In this document: piece by piece, positions 18,362 to 28,116 of the stretch
How positions within the stretch are numbered: the first letter of the stretch is position 1
Layout: every line of letters starts with the position of its first letter
NCBI RefSeq assembly: GCF_000717275.1
Contig: NZ_JNYV01000005.1
Span: 248,001 to 312,000 of the forward strand
DNA: 64,000 bases
Direction of reading: 5' to 3'
Source of the DNA: Kitasatospora arboriphila
GTDB lineage: Bacteria; Actinomycetota; Actinomycetes; Mycobacteriales; Mycobacteriaceae
Translations under genes and position numbers: made by a program
Notes under the pieces: model-generated
Told to the model about the DNA's origin: nothing
Seen by the model: the letters and a program-made list of their open reading frames with translations, nothing else
Database searches by the model: none

Positions 18362-19603
18362 GTGCCTACGGAAACCAGACGTCGGGCGATGCTCGCCGCT
18401 TCCCTGACGGCAGCAATGGCAACCACGTGCGTGGTCAGTGGAATAGCTTTCCTGATCCCGGAGCTGCACCGGTCCGAGGGGATGTCGCTGACGGCCGCCT
18501 CGACCCTTGCCGCGGTCCCCATGGTCGGCCTGCTGCTCGCGACCATCGCCTGGGGCGTTGCGCTGGACCGCTTCGGTGAACGTCGCATCTTGCTGCTGTC
18601 GCTGACGTTGACCGTCGCGGCCACCGGATCCGCCTGCCTGGCCAACGCTTTGGAAGCGCCGACCGTGATCCTCGGCGCGTGCCTACTGGTCGCGGGAATC
18701 ACTTCGGCGGCGACCAACGGCGCCGGCGGGCGCATCGTCGTCGGATGGTTTCCTCCCGATCGCCGGGGCACCGCGATGGGGGTCCGGCAGATGGCGCAGC
18801 CGTTGGGCATCGGGGTCTGCGCGTTGACGATCCCGGTGCTGGCCGAAACCTTCGGCGTCACCGCAGGTTTGGCTGTTCCTCTGGTGGTCACAACATTGGC
18901 GGCCGTATTCGTGGCACTAGTGATCGCAGACCCACCCCGTGAGACCAAGGCCGACGGATCCGCGGTCGAGTCCCCGAATCCCTATCGTGGGAGCAGTTTT
19001 CTGCCGCGAGTACACGGCGTCAGCATCCTGCTGTCGATTCCGCAGGGGATGTTGTGGACCTTCGTCCCGGCGTGGCTCATCGTGCAACACGAATGGTCAG
19101 CCCTCAGCGCCGGGATACTGGTGACGATCAGCCAGGTACTCGGCGCATTCGGTCGTATCGCCGCCGGGCGGTGGTCGGACTCGTGGGGGTCGCGTACCAA
19201 ACCCATTCGACTGATCGCCGTCGGCGCGGCTGCCTCGGTCGGCTTGCTCGCGTTCACGGACTGGCTCGACAGCCCGACCGCAGCCATCGTCATGGTTGTC
19301 GCGAGCGTGATCACCGTGGCGGACAACGGGTTGGCCTTCACCGCCATCGCCGAATTCGCGGGCCCCGGGTGGAGCGGGCGTGGACTCGCGATCCAGAACA
19401 CCGGCCAGTATCTCTGGATGGCTGGATCCACTCCCCTGTTCGGAATGGCGATCGGCGCCTTCGGCTATCCGGCGGCCTTCTTGATCTCCGCGGCCGCGCC
19501 GGCCGTCGCGATCGGCTTGGTCCCGGCCGACGAAGAGCCACCAAACAAATCCGCTCCACCTACTTGCGTTCGCACCGCTTGCGACGGGAGCGAACAGAAG
19601 TAG
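18362..19603 (+). CDS. Major facilitator superfamily transporter
   Basis: 413 aa with about 12 hydrophobic segments and the MFS loop motif between TM2 and TM3 (GVALDRFGERR). It matches Rv2994 in position and type. GTG 18362 follows GGAGG at 6 bases. Upstream lies a possible -10 (TAGAAT near 18313) and a short repeat ATATG-TTT-CATAT at 18326-18338. The last ~19 residues (from NKSAPP) are encoded by a long hairpin and the stop codon lies inside its right arm, so the C-terminus looks shaped by that element. The substrate is unknown. Confidence 0.9.
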   Translation: MPTETRRRAMLAASLTAAMATTCVVSGIAFLIPELHRSEGMSLTAASTLAAVPMVGLLLATIAWGVALDRFGERRILLLSLTLTVAATGSACLANALEAPTVILGACLLVAGITSAATNGAGGRIVVGWFPPDRRGTAMGVRQMAQPLGIGVCALTIPVLAETFGVTAGLAVPLVVTTLAAVFVALVIADPPRETKADGSAVESPNPYRGSSFLPRVHGVSILLSIPQGMLWTFVPAWLIVQHEWSALSAGILVTISQVLGAFGRIAAGRWSDSWGSRTKPIRLIAVGAAASVGLLAFTDWLDSPTAAIVMVVASVITVADNGLAFTAIAEFAGPGWSGRGLAIQNTGQYLWMAGSTPLFGMAIGAFGYPAAFLISAAAPAVAIGLVPADEEPPNKSAPPTCVRTACDGSEQK

Positions 19604-19613
19604 GTGGAGCGGA
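19550..19613. repeat. Compound hairpin A at the MFS/leuB convergent junction
   Basis: Outer perfect 16-bp stem (19550-19565 with 19598-19613), a 2-nt spacer on each side, an inner 6-bp stem GTTCGC/GCGAAC (19568-19573 with 19590-19595) and a 16-nt loop. It overlaps the end of the MFS gene. Probably a bidirectional terminator; it has the same architecture as two other hairpins at 33869 and 39004. Confidence 0.8.
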
Positions 19614-19631
19614 CTTTCGGAGGAATCCGAT

Positions 19632-20645
19632 TCAGCCGAGTGCAGCCTTGATCCGGGTCCCGACCTCGTCGGTGGTCACCGGCTGATCGCCGCGGCCCGC
19701 GAGGTCGGCAGCGACCGCTTGGTCGATGCGGTCGGCTTCGGCGTCGTGACCGAGATGGCGCAGCAGCAGTCCCACCGACAAGATCGCAGCCGTCGGATCG
19801 GCCTTGCCCTGCCCGGCGATGTCGGGTGCGCTGCCGTGAACCGGCTCGAACATCGACGGGTTGGTACCGGTGGCATCGATGTTGCCGGACGCCGCCAAGC
19901 CGATACCGCCACTGACCGCCGCGGCGATGTCGGTGATGATGTCGCCGAACAAGTTGTCGGTGACGATCACGTCGTAGCGCGACGGGTTGGTGACCATGTA
20001 GATGGTTGCCGCGTCGATGTGGTTGTAATCGACCGTCACTTCCGGGAACTCGGCCGCGACCTCGTCGACGGTGCGCTTCCACAGCGACCCGGCGAAGGTC
20101 AGCACGTTGGTCTTGTGGATCAGGGTGAGGTGCTTGCGGCGTGCCTGCGCACGCGAGAAACCATCTCGGACAACACGTTCGACGCCGAAGCGAGTGTTGA
20201 CACTGACCTCTGTGGCGACCTCGTTGGGGGTGCCCACGCGGATCGCGCCACCGTTTCCGGTGTACGGACCCTCGGTACCCTCACGGACCACCACGAAGTC
20301 GATGTCAGGATTTCCGGCCAGCGGCGAACGCACGCCCGGGAACAGCTTGCTGGGGCGCAGGTTCACGTGGTGATCGAGCGCAAATCGCATCTTCAGCAGC
20401 AGCCCGCGTTCCAGGATGCCCGGCGTCACCGACGGGTCCCCGATCGCACCGAGAAGGATCGCGTCGTGTTCGCGGATGGCGGCGAGGTCGCTGTCCGTGA
20501 GCAGTTCGCCCGTGCGGTGGTAGCGCTGGGCGCCGAGGTCGAACTCCGTCTTCTCGACTCCCGGAAGGACCTGATCGAGAACGTCCAGCGCCTGCCCGAC
20601 GACCTCGGGTCCGATGCCGTCTCCCGCGATGACAGCCAGCTTCAC
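19632..20645 (-). CDS. leuB: 3-isopropylmalate dehydrogenase
   Basis: NAD-dependent oxidative decarboxylase of leucine synthesis, 337 aa. It opens with [15 protein letters not shown]. Substrate and metal contacts are seen in [23 protein letters not shown], the Lys-Thr pair in HKTNVLTF, and [19 protein letters not shown] contacts are in [17 protein letters not shown] 20645 overlaps the serA stop by 4 bases, so the two genes are translationally coupled. The convergent MFS gene is separated only by hairpin A. Confidence 0.97.
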   Translation of the reverse strand: MKLAVIAGDGIGPEVVGQALDVLDQVLPGVEKTEFDLGAQRYHRTGELLTDSDLAAIREHDAILLGAIGDPSVTPGILERGLLLKMRFALDHHVNLRPSKLFPGVRSPLAGNPDIDFVVVREGTEGPYTGNGGAIRVGTPNEVATEVSVNTRFGVERVVRDGFSRAQARRKHLTLIHKTNVLTFAGSLWKRTVDEVAAEFPEVTVDYNHIDAATIYMVTNPSRYDVIVTDNLFGDIITDIAAAVSGGIGLAASGNIDATGTNPSMFEPVHGSAPDIAGQGKADPTAAILSVGLLLRHLGHDAEADRIDQAVAADLAGRGDQPVTTDEVGTRIKAALG

Positions 20646-22237
20646 GACAGGTCCACCTGCTCGATGAGGGTGGCGTCGACGGCCTCGCCGATGGCCTCGA
20701 CGACAGCTGCCGGGACTTCCTGGCTGACACGGAGCAGGATGGTTGCGCCCTCACCCTCAGCGTCCTGGGAAAGGCCGGCAGCCTGGATGTCGATACCGGC
20801 GTTGCCCAGCAGCGTGCCGATCTTGCCGAGCGATCCGGGCTTGTCGCCGTAGGCGACAACGAGGTTGCGGCCTTCGGCACGCAGGTCGAAGTTGCGGCCG
20901 TTGATGTTCACGACCTTCTCGACCTCGGCCGGACCCGAGAGGGTGCCGGCCACGTTCAGCACGGTGCCGTCGCCGAACACAGCGCGCAGGTCGACCAGGT
21001 TTCGGTGGTTCGGGCTCTCGGACGCGGTGGTGACCTCGGAGGTCACGCCACGCTCTGCTGCCAGCGCCGGAGCGTTCACGAAGGTGACCGGCTCCTCGAT
21101 GACTGCCGAGAACAACCCGCGCAGGGCCGACAGTCCGAGGACGTCCACGTTCTTGACGGCGATCTCGCCGCGCACGTCGACGGTGAGGTTGGCCGGAACC
21201 TGACCGGACAGCGCGCCGACGAGGACGCCGAGCTTGCGGACGAGTTCGAGCCACGGTGCGACCTCATCGTCGACAGACCCGCCCGTGATGTTGACCGCGT
21301 CGGGAACGAAATGGCCGGCCAGGGCCAACCGAACACTCTTGGCGACGTCGGTGCCCGCGCGGTCCTGGGCCTCCGAGGTGGACGCACCGAGGTGCGGGGT
21401 GACGACGACCTGCGGCAGCTCGAACAGCGGCGAATCGGTGCACGGCTCGGTGGCGTACACGTCGAGCCCGGCAGCGAAGACCTGACCGGACGCGATGGCG
21501 TCGGCGAGAGCCTGCTCGTCGATCAGACCGCCACGGGCGGCGTTGACCACGATGACGCCCTTCTTGGTACGGGCCAGCTGCTCGGCGCCGATCAACCCGA
21601 GGGTTTCCGGCGTCTTGGGCAGGTGCACCGAGAACATGTCGGCACGCTCGAGGAGTTCGTCGAGGCTGACGAGTTCGATGCCGAGCTGCGCGGCGCGAGC
21701 CGGGGACACGTACGGGTCGTACGCGATGATGTTGGTCTCGAAGGCTGCCAGGCGCTGCGCGAACAGCTGCCCGATCCGGCCGAGCCCGACGACACCGACG
21801 GTTTTGCCGAAGATCTCGACCCCGTTGAAGCTCGACCGCTTCCATTCGTGCTGACGCAGCGTCGCGTCGGCTGCGGGGATCTGTCGGGCCGCGGACAGCA
21901 GCAAGCTGACGGCGTGCTCTGCGGCGGTGTGGATGTTCGAGGTCGGCGCATTGACGACCATGACCCCGCGTTCGGTGGCAGCCGGCACGTCCACGTTGTC
22001 CAGGCCCACTCCAGCGCGGGCGACGATCTTCAGATTGGGGCCGGCGGCCAGAACCTCGGCATCAACCTGAGTGGCCGATCGGACCAGGATCGCATCGGCG
22101 TCCTTGACGGCTTCGAGCAATTTGGGACGATCCGGGCCGTCGACCCAGCGCACCTCGACATCCTCACCCAGTGCAGTAACGGTGGACTGGGCCAATTTGT
22201 CGGCGATCAGGACGACTGGGCGGCCGGTGGGACTCAC
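20642..22237 (-). CDS. serA: D-3-phosphoglycerate dehydrogenase, long form with ACT domain
   Basis: First step of serine synthesis, oxidation of 3-phosphoglycerate. 531 aa, close to the mycobacterial long form. Order: catalytic/NAD domains ([37 protein letters not shown] with Arg, PHLGAST with the catalytic His), an intervening allosteric domain (about 320-450) and a C-terminal ACT domain (from about 455), which in mycobacterial SerA binds serine for feedback control. GTG 22237 has AGGAGAA 8 bases upstream; the longer frame to 22300 lacks homology. Coupled to leuB. Confidence 0.97.
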   Translation of the reverse strand: MSPTGRPVVLIADKLAQSTVTALGEDVEVRWVDGPDRPKLLEAVKDADAILVRSATQVDAEVLAAGPNLKIVARAGVGLDNVDVPAATERGVMVVNAPTSNIHTAAEHAVSLLLSAARQIPAADATLRQHEWKRSSFNGVEIFGKTVGVVGLGRIGQLFAQRLAAFETNIIAYDPYVSPARAAQLGIELVSLDELLERADMFSVHLPKTPETLGLIGAEQLARTKKGVIVVNAARGGLIDEQALADAIASGQVFAAGLDVYATEPCTDSPLFELPQVVVTPHLGASTSEAQDRAGTDVAKSVRLALAGHFVPDAVNITGGSVDDEVAPWLELVRKLGVLVGALSGQVPANLTVDVRGEIAVKNVDVLGLSALRGLFSAVIEEPVTFVNAPALAAERGVTSEVTTASESPNHRNLVDLRAVFGDGTVLNVAGTLSGPAEVEKVVNINGRNFDLRAEGRNLVVAYGDKPGSLGKIGTLLGNAGIDIQAAGLSQDAEGEGATILLRVSQEVPAAVVEAIGEAVDATLIEQVDLS

Positions 22238-22435
22238 GGTGATTTTCTCCTGGTGTCGGGCCGCGCCCGGTGCTCTACCGGGAGCAAACTCAGTTGGCAA
22301 CTCCAGCGATCAGCTTAGAGGCCCTCTCCTGCGGATTTCCCGCGGGTGGGTAGACCGACAAGCATCCGACCTGCGCGATTAAAGAATCTTCATTCGCGTG
22401 CAGGCAATCTAGCTCCCTGTGACTTGCGTTACGGT

Positions 22436-22441
22436 TATATT
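22436..22441 (+). promoter_or_regulatory. Candidate -10 box of the S1 protease gene
   Basis: TATATT at 22436-22441, preceded by ACGGT, in an otherwise G+C-rich stretch 54 bases before the protease start. No clear -35 is seen. The rest of 22238-22494 shows nothing recognisable. Confidence 0.4.
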
Positions 22442-22494
22442 GCATCCGGGCGGGGGGCGCTCAGGTGGCCCGCACACACGATTGGGGAATCGAA

Positions 22495-23157
22495 ATGTTC
22501 AGGAAACTGCTCGCCGTCTGCGCTGCGATCGCAATGGCCGCACTCGTGCTGGTGGGGGCCGGCACGGCGAGCGCGGATCCCGCCAAGGTCACCCTCGGAG
22601 GCGGGTCGGGAATCCTCATCCTCACCGGGGGCAACACCGCAGCCGCGTGCACACTCACCACCATCGGCACCGACAACCGGGGCGACCTCTACGGGCTGAC
22701 GGCGGCACACTGCGGCGAGGGCGGCCAGCGGGTCATCTCCGAACAGTTCCAAAACCGCGGTCTACTCGGCCGCATCGCGTTCTCCAACCACAAACTCGAC
22801 TACGCCATCATCAAGTTCGACAACACCAAGGTGACCCCCACCCGCACGGTCGGCAGTGTCACCATCCGCGGCGTCCAGACCACTCCCCCGGCAGTCGGCA
22901 GCATCGCCTGCAAAGAAGGCCGCACAACCGGCAACACCTGTGGCATCACCTGGTTTTCCAACGGCACCGAACACATCAGCCAGATCTGCGTTGTCGAAGG
23001 CGATTCCGGAAGCCCCGTTGTGGTCGGCGACAGGCTCATCGGCATGGTCAACGCCTACTACTTCGTAGGGTGCATCGGCCCGGAGACCGGCACCAACATC
23101 AAGGCGCTCCTCGATGACATGCCCAAGCGTGGGGTCGAAGGTTTTAAAGTCTTCTGA
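22495..23157 (+). CDS. Secreted trypsin-like serine protease (S1, alpha-lytic-protease type)
   Basis: 220 aa. A classical Sec signal peptide spans residues 1-27 (FRKLL, a hydrophobic core, cleavage after TASA). The catalytic triad is complete: His72 in TAAHC, Asp102 in LDYAI and Ser171 in GDSGSP. Four to six Cys suggest disulfides. There is little or no pro-region, unlike most streptogrisins, so activation would differ or be unnecessary. ATG 22495 has GGGGAA upstream. It has no counterpart at this position in M. tuberculosis, so it is an accessory gene between serA and ilvC. Substrate unknown. Confidence 0.92.
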   Translation: MFRKLLAVCAAIAMAALVLVGAGTASADPAKVTLGGGSGILILTGGNTAAACTLTTIGTDNRGDLYGLTAAHCGEGGQRVISEQFQNRGLLGRIAFSNHKLDYAIIKFDNTKVTPTRTVGSVTIRGVQTTPPAVGSIACKEGRTTGNTCGITWFSNGTEHISQICVVEGDSGSPVVVGDRLIGMVNAYYFVGCIGPETGTNIKALLDDMPKRGVEGFKVF

Positions 23158-23207
23158 AACCTTGAGGCTCAACTGACAACAACGCAGTCGGCCCGCGTTG
23201 TCTGGAC

Positions 23208-23270
23208 TGAGGAGCGAGGGAGCGCAGCGACTGAGTCGACGAGGGAAGACGACGCGAGAAAGGGCCGCCT
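23208..23270. repeat. GA-rich low-complexity stretch downstream of the protease
   Basis: The stretch contains GGAGCGAGGGAGCGCAGCGA and related units alternating GAG, GCG and CGA. Similar GA-rich intergenic strings occur in actinobacterial genomes, but no exact second copy was seen in this window. A short inverted repeat (ACAACGC/GCGTTGT, 23179-23201) lies just before it. Confidence 0.4.
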
Positions 23271-23335
23271 GCCCGCGAGCGCCAGCGAGCCAAAAACACA
23301 GCTGGTGAGACGAAGAACAAACGCAACCACAACAA

Positions 23336-23370
23336 AACAAGCCCCGGTCCAAAGTGGACCGGGGCTTGTT
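23336..23370. terminator. Bidirectional terminator between the protease and ilvC
   Basis: Perfect 16-bp stem (23336-23351 and 23355-23370) with a 3-nt loop, A-rich on the left and T-containing on the right. It ends the ilvBNC operon (minus) and probably also the protease transcript. Confidence 0.9.
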
Positions 23371-23387
23371 GTGAAAACTACTGCGTA

Positions 23388-24434
<1,047 letters not shown>

Positions 24435-24489
24435 TCATTGGCCAGGGACTAATTCTTTATTCGACTCGAACTTGTGATGTGGTGACGAA

Positions 24490-24510
24490 CTCGGCCCGAG
24501 ACGAGCCGAG
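24490..24510 (-). promoter_or_regulatory. Hairpin in the ilvN-ilvC gap
   Basis: CTCGGC (24490-24495) pairs with GCCGAG (24505-24510). With the A/T-rich stretch just downstream on the minus strand (about 24450-24465), it may attenuate read-through from ilvN or mark a processing site before a separate ilvC promoter. The evidence is weak. Confidence 0.3.
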
Positions 24511-24528
24511 CGCATTCCGGCGAACGCC

Positions 24529-25032
24529 TCAGCGTGCCGCCGACATGCTCTTCGGACCGCGACCGAGCGCGACGATGCCCGACTGGGCGATCTCGCGAAT
24601 GCCGTACGGATCAAGCATTTTCAGCAGTGCCTCGAGCTTGTCGGGAGTACCGGTCGCCTCGACGGTGATCGATTCCGGCGACACGTCGATGACCTTCGCC
24701 CGGAACAGGTTGACCACTTCGATCACCTCTCCGCGCGCCGACGCATCCGAGCGCACCTTGATCATCATGAGCTCGCGGGCCACGGAGGTGTCCGGGTCCT
24801 GCTCGACGATCTTGATCACGTTGATCAGCTTGTTGAGCTGCTTGGTGACCTGCTCGAGAGGGAAATCCTCGACCGCGACCATGATGGTCATCCGCGAGAC
24901 ACCTTTGAGTTCGGTGGCTCCCACGGCGAGGGACTCGATGTTGAACCCGCGGCGCGAGAACAGGGCCGAGACGCGGGCCAGGACACCTGGACGGTCCTCG
25001 ACGAGCACGCTGAGGGTGTGATGCGTCGTCAT
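24529..25032 (-). CDS. ilvN: Acetolactate synthase regulatory subunit
   Basis: 167 aa. The N-terminal ACT domain ([21 protein letters not shown], residues 4-24) binds valine in the family and passes feedback inhibition to IlvB; the C-terminal domain (about 80-160) is the usual ALS small-subunit domain with ARELMMIKV. Its ATG overlaps the ilvB stop by 4 bases (ATGA), which ensures balanced subunit synthesis. Confidence 0.97.
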   Translation of the reverse strand: MTTHHTLSVLVEDRPGVLARVSALFSRRGFNIESLAVGATELKGVSRMTIMVAVEDFPLEQVTKQLNKLINVIKIVEQDPDTSVARELMMIKVRSDASARGEVIEVVNLFRAKVIDVSPESITVEATGTPDKLEALLKMLDPYGIREIAQSGIVALGRGPKSMSAAR

Positions 25033-27050
25033 TTCGTCTCGTCTTCCTCGTCGCTGTAGCGGGTGGTCTGCACCGATTCGACACCGGCGATGTCTCCGCC
25101 GGCCATCGTCCGGTGGATCTCGGCCGGTTCGGTGGATGCCGCCTCGTCGTCGTCGAACAACGGCCGGATTCCGCGGGCCGCCATGATCTCGTCGTTACCT
25201 GTGCCCGCGGCGACCATGGGCCACACCTGGGCGTCGGCACCGACGACGAAGTCGATGACCACCGGACGATCGTTGATCGCACGCGCCTCGGCGAGCACGG
25301 CATCGACGTCTTCCTCGCGCTCACAACGCAATCCGACACAGCCGAGTGCTTCGGCGAGCTTCAGGAAGTCCGGGATCCGCACCGACGACTCGGAATGGTG
25401 AGTCGAGAGATTGGTGTTGGAGTACCGCTCGTCGTAGAAGAGGGTCTGCCACTGCCGGACCATGCCCAGATTGCCGTTGTTGATGACGGCGACCTTGATG
25501 GGGATGCCCTCGATGGCGCAGGTGGCCAGTTCCTGATTGGTCATCTGGAAACAGCCGTCGCCGTCGATGGCCCACACCTCGGTGTCGGGCATACCGAGCT
25601 TGGCGCCCATGGCAGCCGGGACGGCGTAACCCATGGTGCCAAGTCCACCCGAGTTCAGCCATGTACGCGGCTTCTCGTACGAGATGAACTGCGCGGCCCA
25701 CATCTGGTGCTGTCCGACACCCGCGCAGTAGATCGCGTCCGGGCCGGCGGTCTTGCCGATCGCCGAGATCACGAACTCGGGCGACATCGAGCCGTCGGCC
25801 GGGCGGTCGTAGCTGAGCGGGTAGGTGCGGCGGATCCCGTCGAGGTAGCTCCACCAGGTGCTCAGGTCCGGCGCAGCCGCGGTGGTCGCCCGCTCGTCAC
25901 GGATGGCCTCGGTCAGCTCTGTGATCACCGCACGGCAATCCCCGACGATCGGCACGTCCGCGTGCCGGTTCTTGCCGATCTCGGCAGGGTCGATGTCGGC
26001 GTGGATGACCTTGGCATCGGGAGCGAACGAATCGAGCGCGCCGGTGACACGGTCGTCGAAGCGAGCGCCGAGGGTGATCAGCAGGTCGCTGCGCTGAAGG
26101 GCCGCGACGGCGGCAACCGTTCCGTGCATTCCGGGCATTCCGAGGTGCAGCTTGTGGCTGTCGGGGAACGCGCCGCGGGCCATGAGGGTGGTGACCACGG
26201 GAATACCGGTCAGTTCGGCCAGCTCGAGCAGCTCAGCGGAGGAGTCGGACTTGATGACCCCACCACCGACGTAGAGCACGGGTGAACGCGACGACGCGAT
26301 CAGCCTGGCGGCTTCCCGGACCTGTTTCCCGTGAGGTTTGGTGACAGGACGGTAGCCGGGCAGATCGAGCTGCGGCGGCCACGAGAACGTGGTCTGTGCC
26401 TGCAGCACGTCTTTGGGGATGTCGACGAGAACCGCTCCGGGACGGCCACTTTCGGCGATGTGGAACGCTTCGGCCATCACCTTTGCGATCTCCGCACCAC
26501 TGTTGACCAGGAAGTTGTGCTTCGTGATCGGCATGGTGATACCGGAGATGTCGGCCTCCTGGAAGGCGTCGGTACCGATCAGCGCGCGGCCGACCTGCCC
26601 GGTGATCGCGACGATGGGCACCGAGTCCATCTGCGCGTCGGCCAGGGGCGTGACCAGGTTGGTGGCACCGGGACCGGAGGTCGCCATGCACACCCCAACG
26701 CGTCCGGTGGCCTGCGCGTAACCGGTGGCGGCGTGGCCGGCCCCCTGCTCGTGGCGGACCAGGACGTGGCGGACCTGCTTGGAGTCGAACAGTGGGTCGT
26801 AGACCGGGAGGACCGCTCCGCCGGGAATGCCGAAGACAGCATCGACGCCGAGTTCCTCGAGGGCGCGCACTACTGCCTTGGCACCACTGACCCGCTCCGG
26901 TGCCACAGTTCGACGGGGACCGGTTGCGGACGGGGCTACCGGCGAACCATTCCCTGGCGTACGCCGCGGGGCGACGGGCCCCTTGGCCTGCTGCGTTGTC
27001 TGACCACCGGGGTGGGACCCCGGCTGGGTGCGTGCTGCTGGTGCGCTCAC
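25029..27050 (-). CDS. ilvB: Acetolactate synthase catalytic subunit
   Basis: Thiamine-diphosphate enzyme that condenses two pyruvates, or pyruvate with 2-oxobutyrate, in the first shared step of branched-chain synthesis. 673 aa. [12 protein letters not shown] and [10 protein letters not shown] (catalytic Glu) open the first domain; SGPGATN, the FAD-binding middle, and the TPP motif [14 protein letters not shown] in the last domain are intact. The first 55 residues are Pro/Ala/Gly-rich, as in mycobacterial IlvB1. GTG 27050 (VSAPAA) is preferred, with GGAAGG upstream and matching homologues; GTG 27077 is in frame. Controlled by the leader attenuator at 27108-27227. Confidence 0.97.
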   Translation of the reverse strand: MSAPAARTQPGSHPGGQTTQQAKGPVAPRRTPGNGSPVAPSATGPRRTVAPERVSGAKAVVRALEELGVDAVFGIPGGAVLPVYDPLFDSKQVRHVLVRHEQGAGHAATGYAQATGRVGVCMATSGPGATNLVTPLADAQMDSVPIVAITGQVGRALIGTDAFQEADISGITMPITKHNFLVNSGAEIAKVMAEAFHIAESGRPGAVLVDIPKDVLQAQTTFSWPPQLDLPGYRPVTKPHGKQVREAARLIASSRSPVLYVGGGVIKSDSSAELLELAELTGIPVVTTLMARGAFPDSHKLHLGMPGMHGTVAAVAALQRSDLLITLGARFDDRVTGALDSFAPDAKVIHADIDPAEIGKNRHADVPIVGDCRAVITELTEAIRDERATTAAAPDLSTWWSYLDGIRRTYPLSYDRPADGSMSPEFVISAIGKTAGPDAIYCAGVGQHQMWAAQFISYEKPRTWLNSGGLGTMGYAVPAAMGAKLGMPDTEVWAIDGDGCFQMTNQELATCAIEGIPIKVAVINNGNLGMVRQWQTLFYDERYSNTNLSTHHSESSVRIPDFLKLAEALGCVGLRCEREEDVDAVLAEARAINDRPVVIDFVVGADAQVWPMVAAGTGNDEIMAARGIRPLFDDDEAASTEPAEIHRTMAGGDIAGVESVQTTRYSDEEDETK

Positions 27051-27107
27051 TGCACCTTCCCTCTGTTCGGACACCACGGCCCTGGGCCGTATGCGTCGGT
27101 GGACAAC

Positions 27108-27140
27108 AAAAAACCCCCGACAGCCGTTGCTGTGCGAGGG
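27108..27140 (-). terminator. ilvB attenuator terminator hairpin
   Basis: On the minus strand, ACAGC-AACG-GCTGT extended by CCCTCG/CGGGGG and followed by six T residues, 58 bases before the ilvB start. Together with the leader peptide it forms a classical translation-coupled attenuator. Confidence 0.88.
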
Positions 27141-27182
27141 TGGCGCGTCGATGCTTTGTGAGTACTCGTGGGAGATACCCGG

Positions 27183-27227
27183 TCAGGCGATGACGCGCCG
27201 GCCGAGTACGAGAATCTGTTTTTGCAT
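27183..27227 (-). CDS. ilvL: ilv operon leader peptide
   Basis: A 14-codon ORF encoding MQKQILVLGRRVIA, in which seven of the last ten codons are Ile, Leu, Val or Ala and six are branched-chain residues. ATG 27227 is directly preceded by GTG 27230, either of which could start. Ribosome stalling at these codons when branched-chain aminoacyl-tRNA is scarce would prevent the downstream terminator (27108-27140). Known for ilvB in Corynebacterium and Streptomyces; the peptide sequence here is read directly. Confidence 0.85.
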   Translation of the reverse strand: MQKQILVLGRRVIA

Positions 27228-27238
27228 CACAGTTAGCC

Positions 27239-27267
27239 AGGCTAGAACTGCGGATGCAGTGAGTCAA
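27239..27267 (-). promoter_or_regulatory. Promoter of the ilvBNC operon
   Basis: On the minus strand, TTGACT (27262-27267) and TAGCCT (27239-27244) are separated by 17 bp. The predicted start site falls at or next to the GTG/ATG of the leader peptide, so the leader transcript would be leaderless. Confidence 0.75.
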
Positions 27268-27375
27268 ACTCCTTGAGATCCGATCCCACATCGTGGGATT
27301 GCCTCGACGACCAGGCAGCACGGTTGCCTCCATCGCCGATTCCGTCTGCGTCATCAGGGATGCCACAATGTCTCG

Positions 27376-27900
27376 GTGTCCGAGACCGAATCGATCGAGC
27401 TGCCCGCGGTGTTCCGCATCACTCCGGTCGCCTACTTTGCTGCGTTCATGATGGCGGTGACGTCGCTGGCCCTGGCGGGCGCATCGTTGCGCTATCTCGG
27501 CTGGACCCTGGTGGTCCCGATCCTGCTGGCCTTGTGGATCCATCGGCTGCGCACCATCGTCACCGAGGACGGGGTCACCGCCGTCAGTCTGCGGGGTCGC
27601 CGGTCGGCAACATGGGACCAGATCGCCGGACTGCAATTCCCCAAGTGGGGCGCTGTGCGTGCAGTCCGGACCGACAAGTCCAAACTCGTGCTTCCCGCCA
27701 TCACCTTCCGCGACCTACCCCGCCTGTCGGCGGCCAGTCGCGGACGCATACCCGATCCCTACGCGATCGACAGCCCCGAGCAGGAACGGATAGCCGAGGT
27801 CGAGGAGCACACACCCGAGCCGACCTCGTCGACCGAGGACACCATCTCCGACAACGATGGAGAGTCCGGCACCAAACCCGGCGAGGGCACGACCACCTGA
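27376..27900 (+). CDS. Membrane-anchored PH-domain protein (Cfp6-like)
   Basis: 174 aa with two close N-terminal membrane segments (about 19-55) followed by a bacterial PH-like domain (HRLRTIVTEDGVTAVSLRGRRSATWDQIAGL; about 56-125) and an acidic, Thr/Ser-rich C-terminal tail. It is the counterpart of Rv3004 (cfp6), always beside ilvB. GTG 27376 has CACAAT six bases upstream, suggesting a leaderless transcript. Function unknown; PH-like domains of this type usually bind proteins or lipids at the membrane. Confidence 0.87.
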   Translation: MSETESIELPAVFRITPVAYFAAFMMAVTSLALAGASLRYLGWTLVVPILLALWIHRLRTIVTEDGVTAVSLRGRRSATWDQIAGLQFPKWGAVRAVRTDKSKLVLPAITFRDLPRLSAASRGRIPDPYAIDSPEQERIAEVEEHTPEPTSSTEDTISDNDGESGTKPGEGTTT

Positions 27901-27930
27901 GTCCTGGAGGTCTCTCCGCCGGACCCGTCC

Positions 27931-27967
27931 GCGTCGAGATGATCTGCGTCGAGATGATCTGCGTCGA
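27931..27967. repeat. 15-bp tandem repeat upstream of ilvD
   Basis: Two identical copies of GCGTCGAGATGATCT (27931-27945, 27946-27960) plus the first 7 bases of a third. Noncoding on the plus strand. A separate short inverted repeat GGCCGC/GCGGCC lies at 28013-28030. Confidence 0.7.
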
Positions 27968-28116
27968 CTCCGCGTGCGCCGAAACCCGCACTGAGCACTG
28001 CTGAATCCTTACGGCCGCGCAAATGCGGCCGCGCGCACCGGAGTACGGTTGACCGCGCAACTATTCCGTGCCGCAGCCCGGCCGGATCTGGTCGAGCAAT
28101 CGAGGAATCAGCAGCC

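Noticed and set aside
21005..22318. A 437-aa plus-strand frame antisense to serA
   Set aside because: Mirrors the serA codon pattern; the serA protein is fully conserved and the antisense product is Asp/Gly/Arg-rich noise.
27931..27967. Tandem 15-bp repeat as part of a CRISPR or iteron array
   Set aside because: Only two and a half units with no spacers; too short for either.
28013..28030. GGCCGC/GCGGCC hairpin before ilvD as a riboswitch or attenuator
   Set aside because: Short, no T tract and no leader peptide; common by chance in DNA of this composition.
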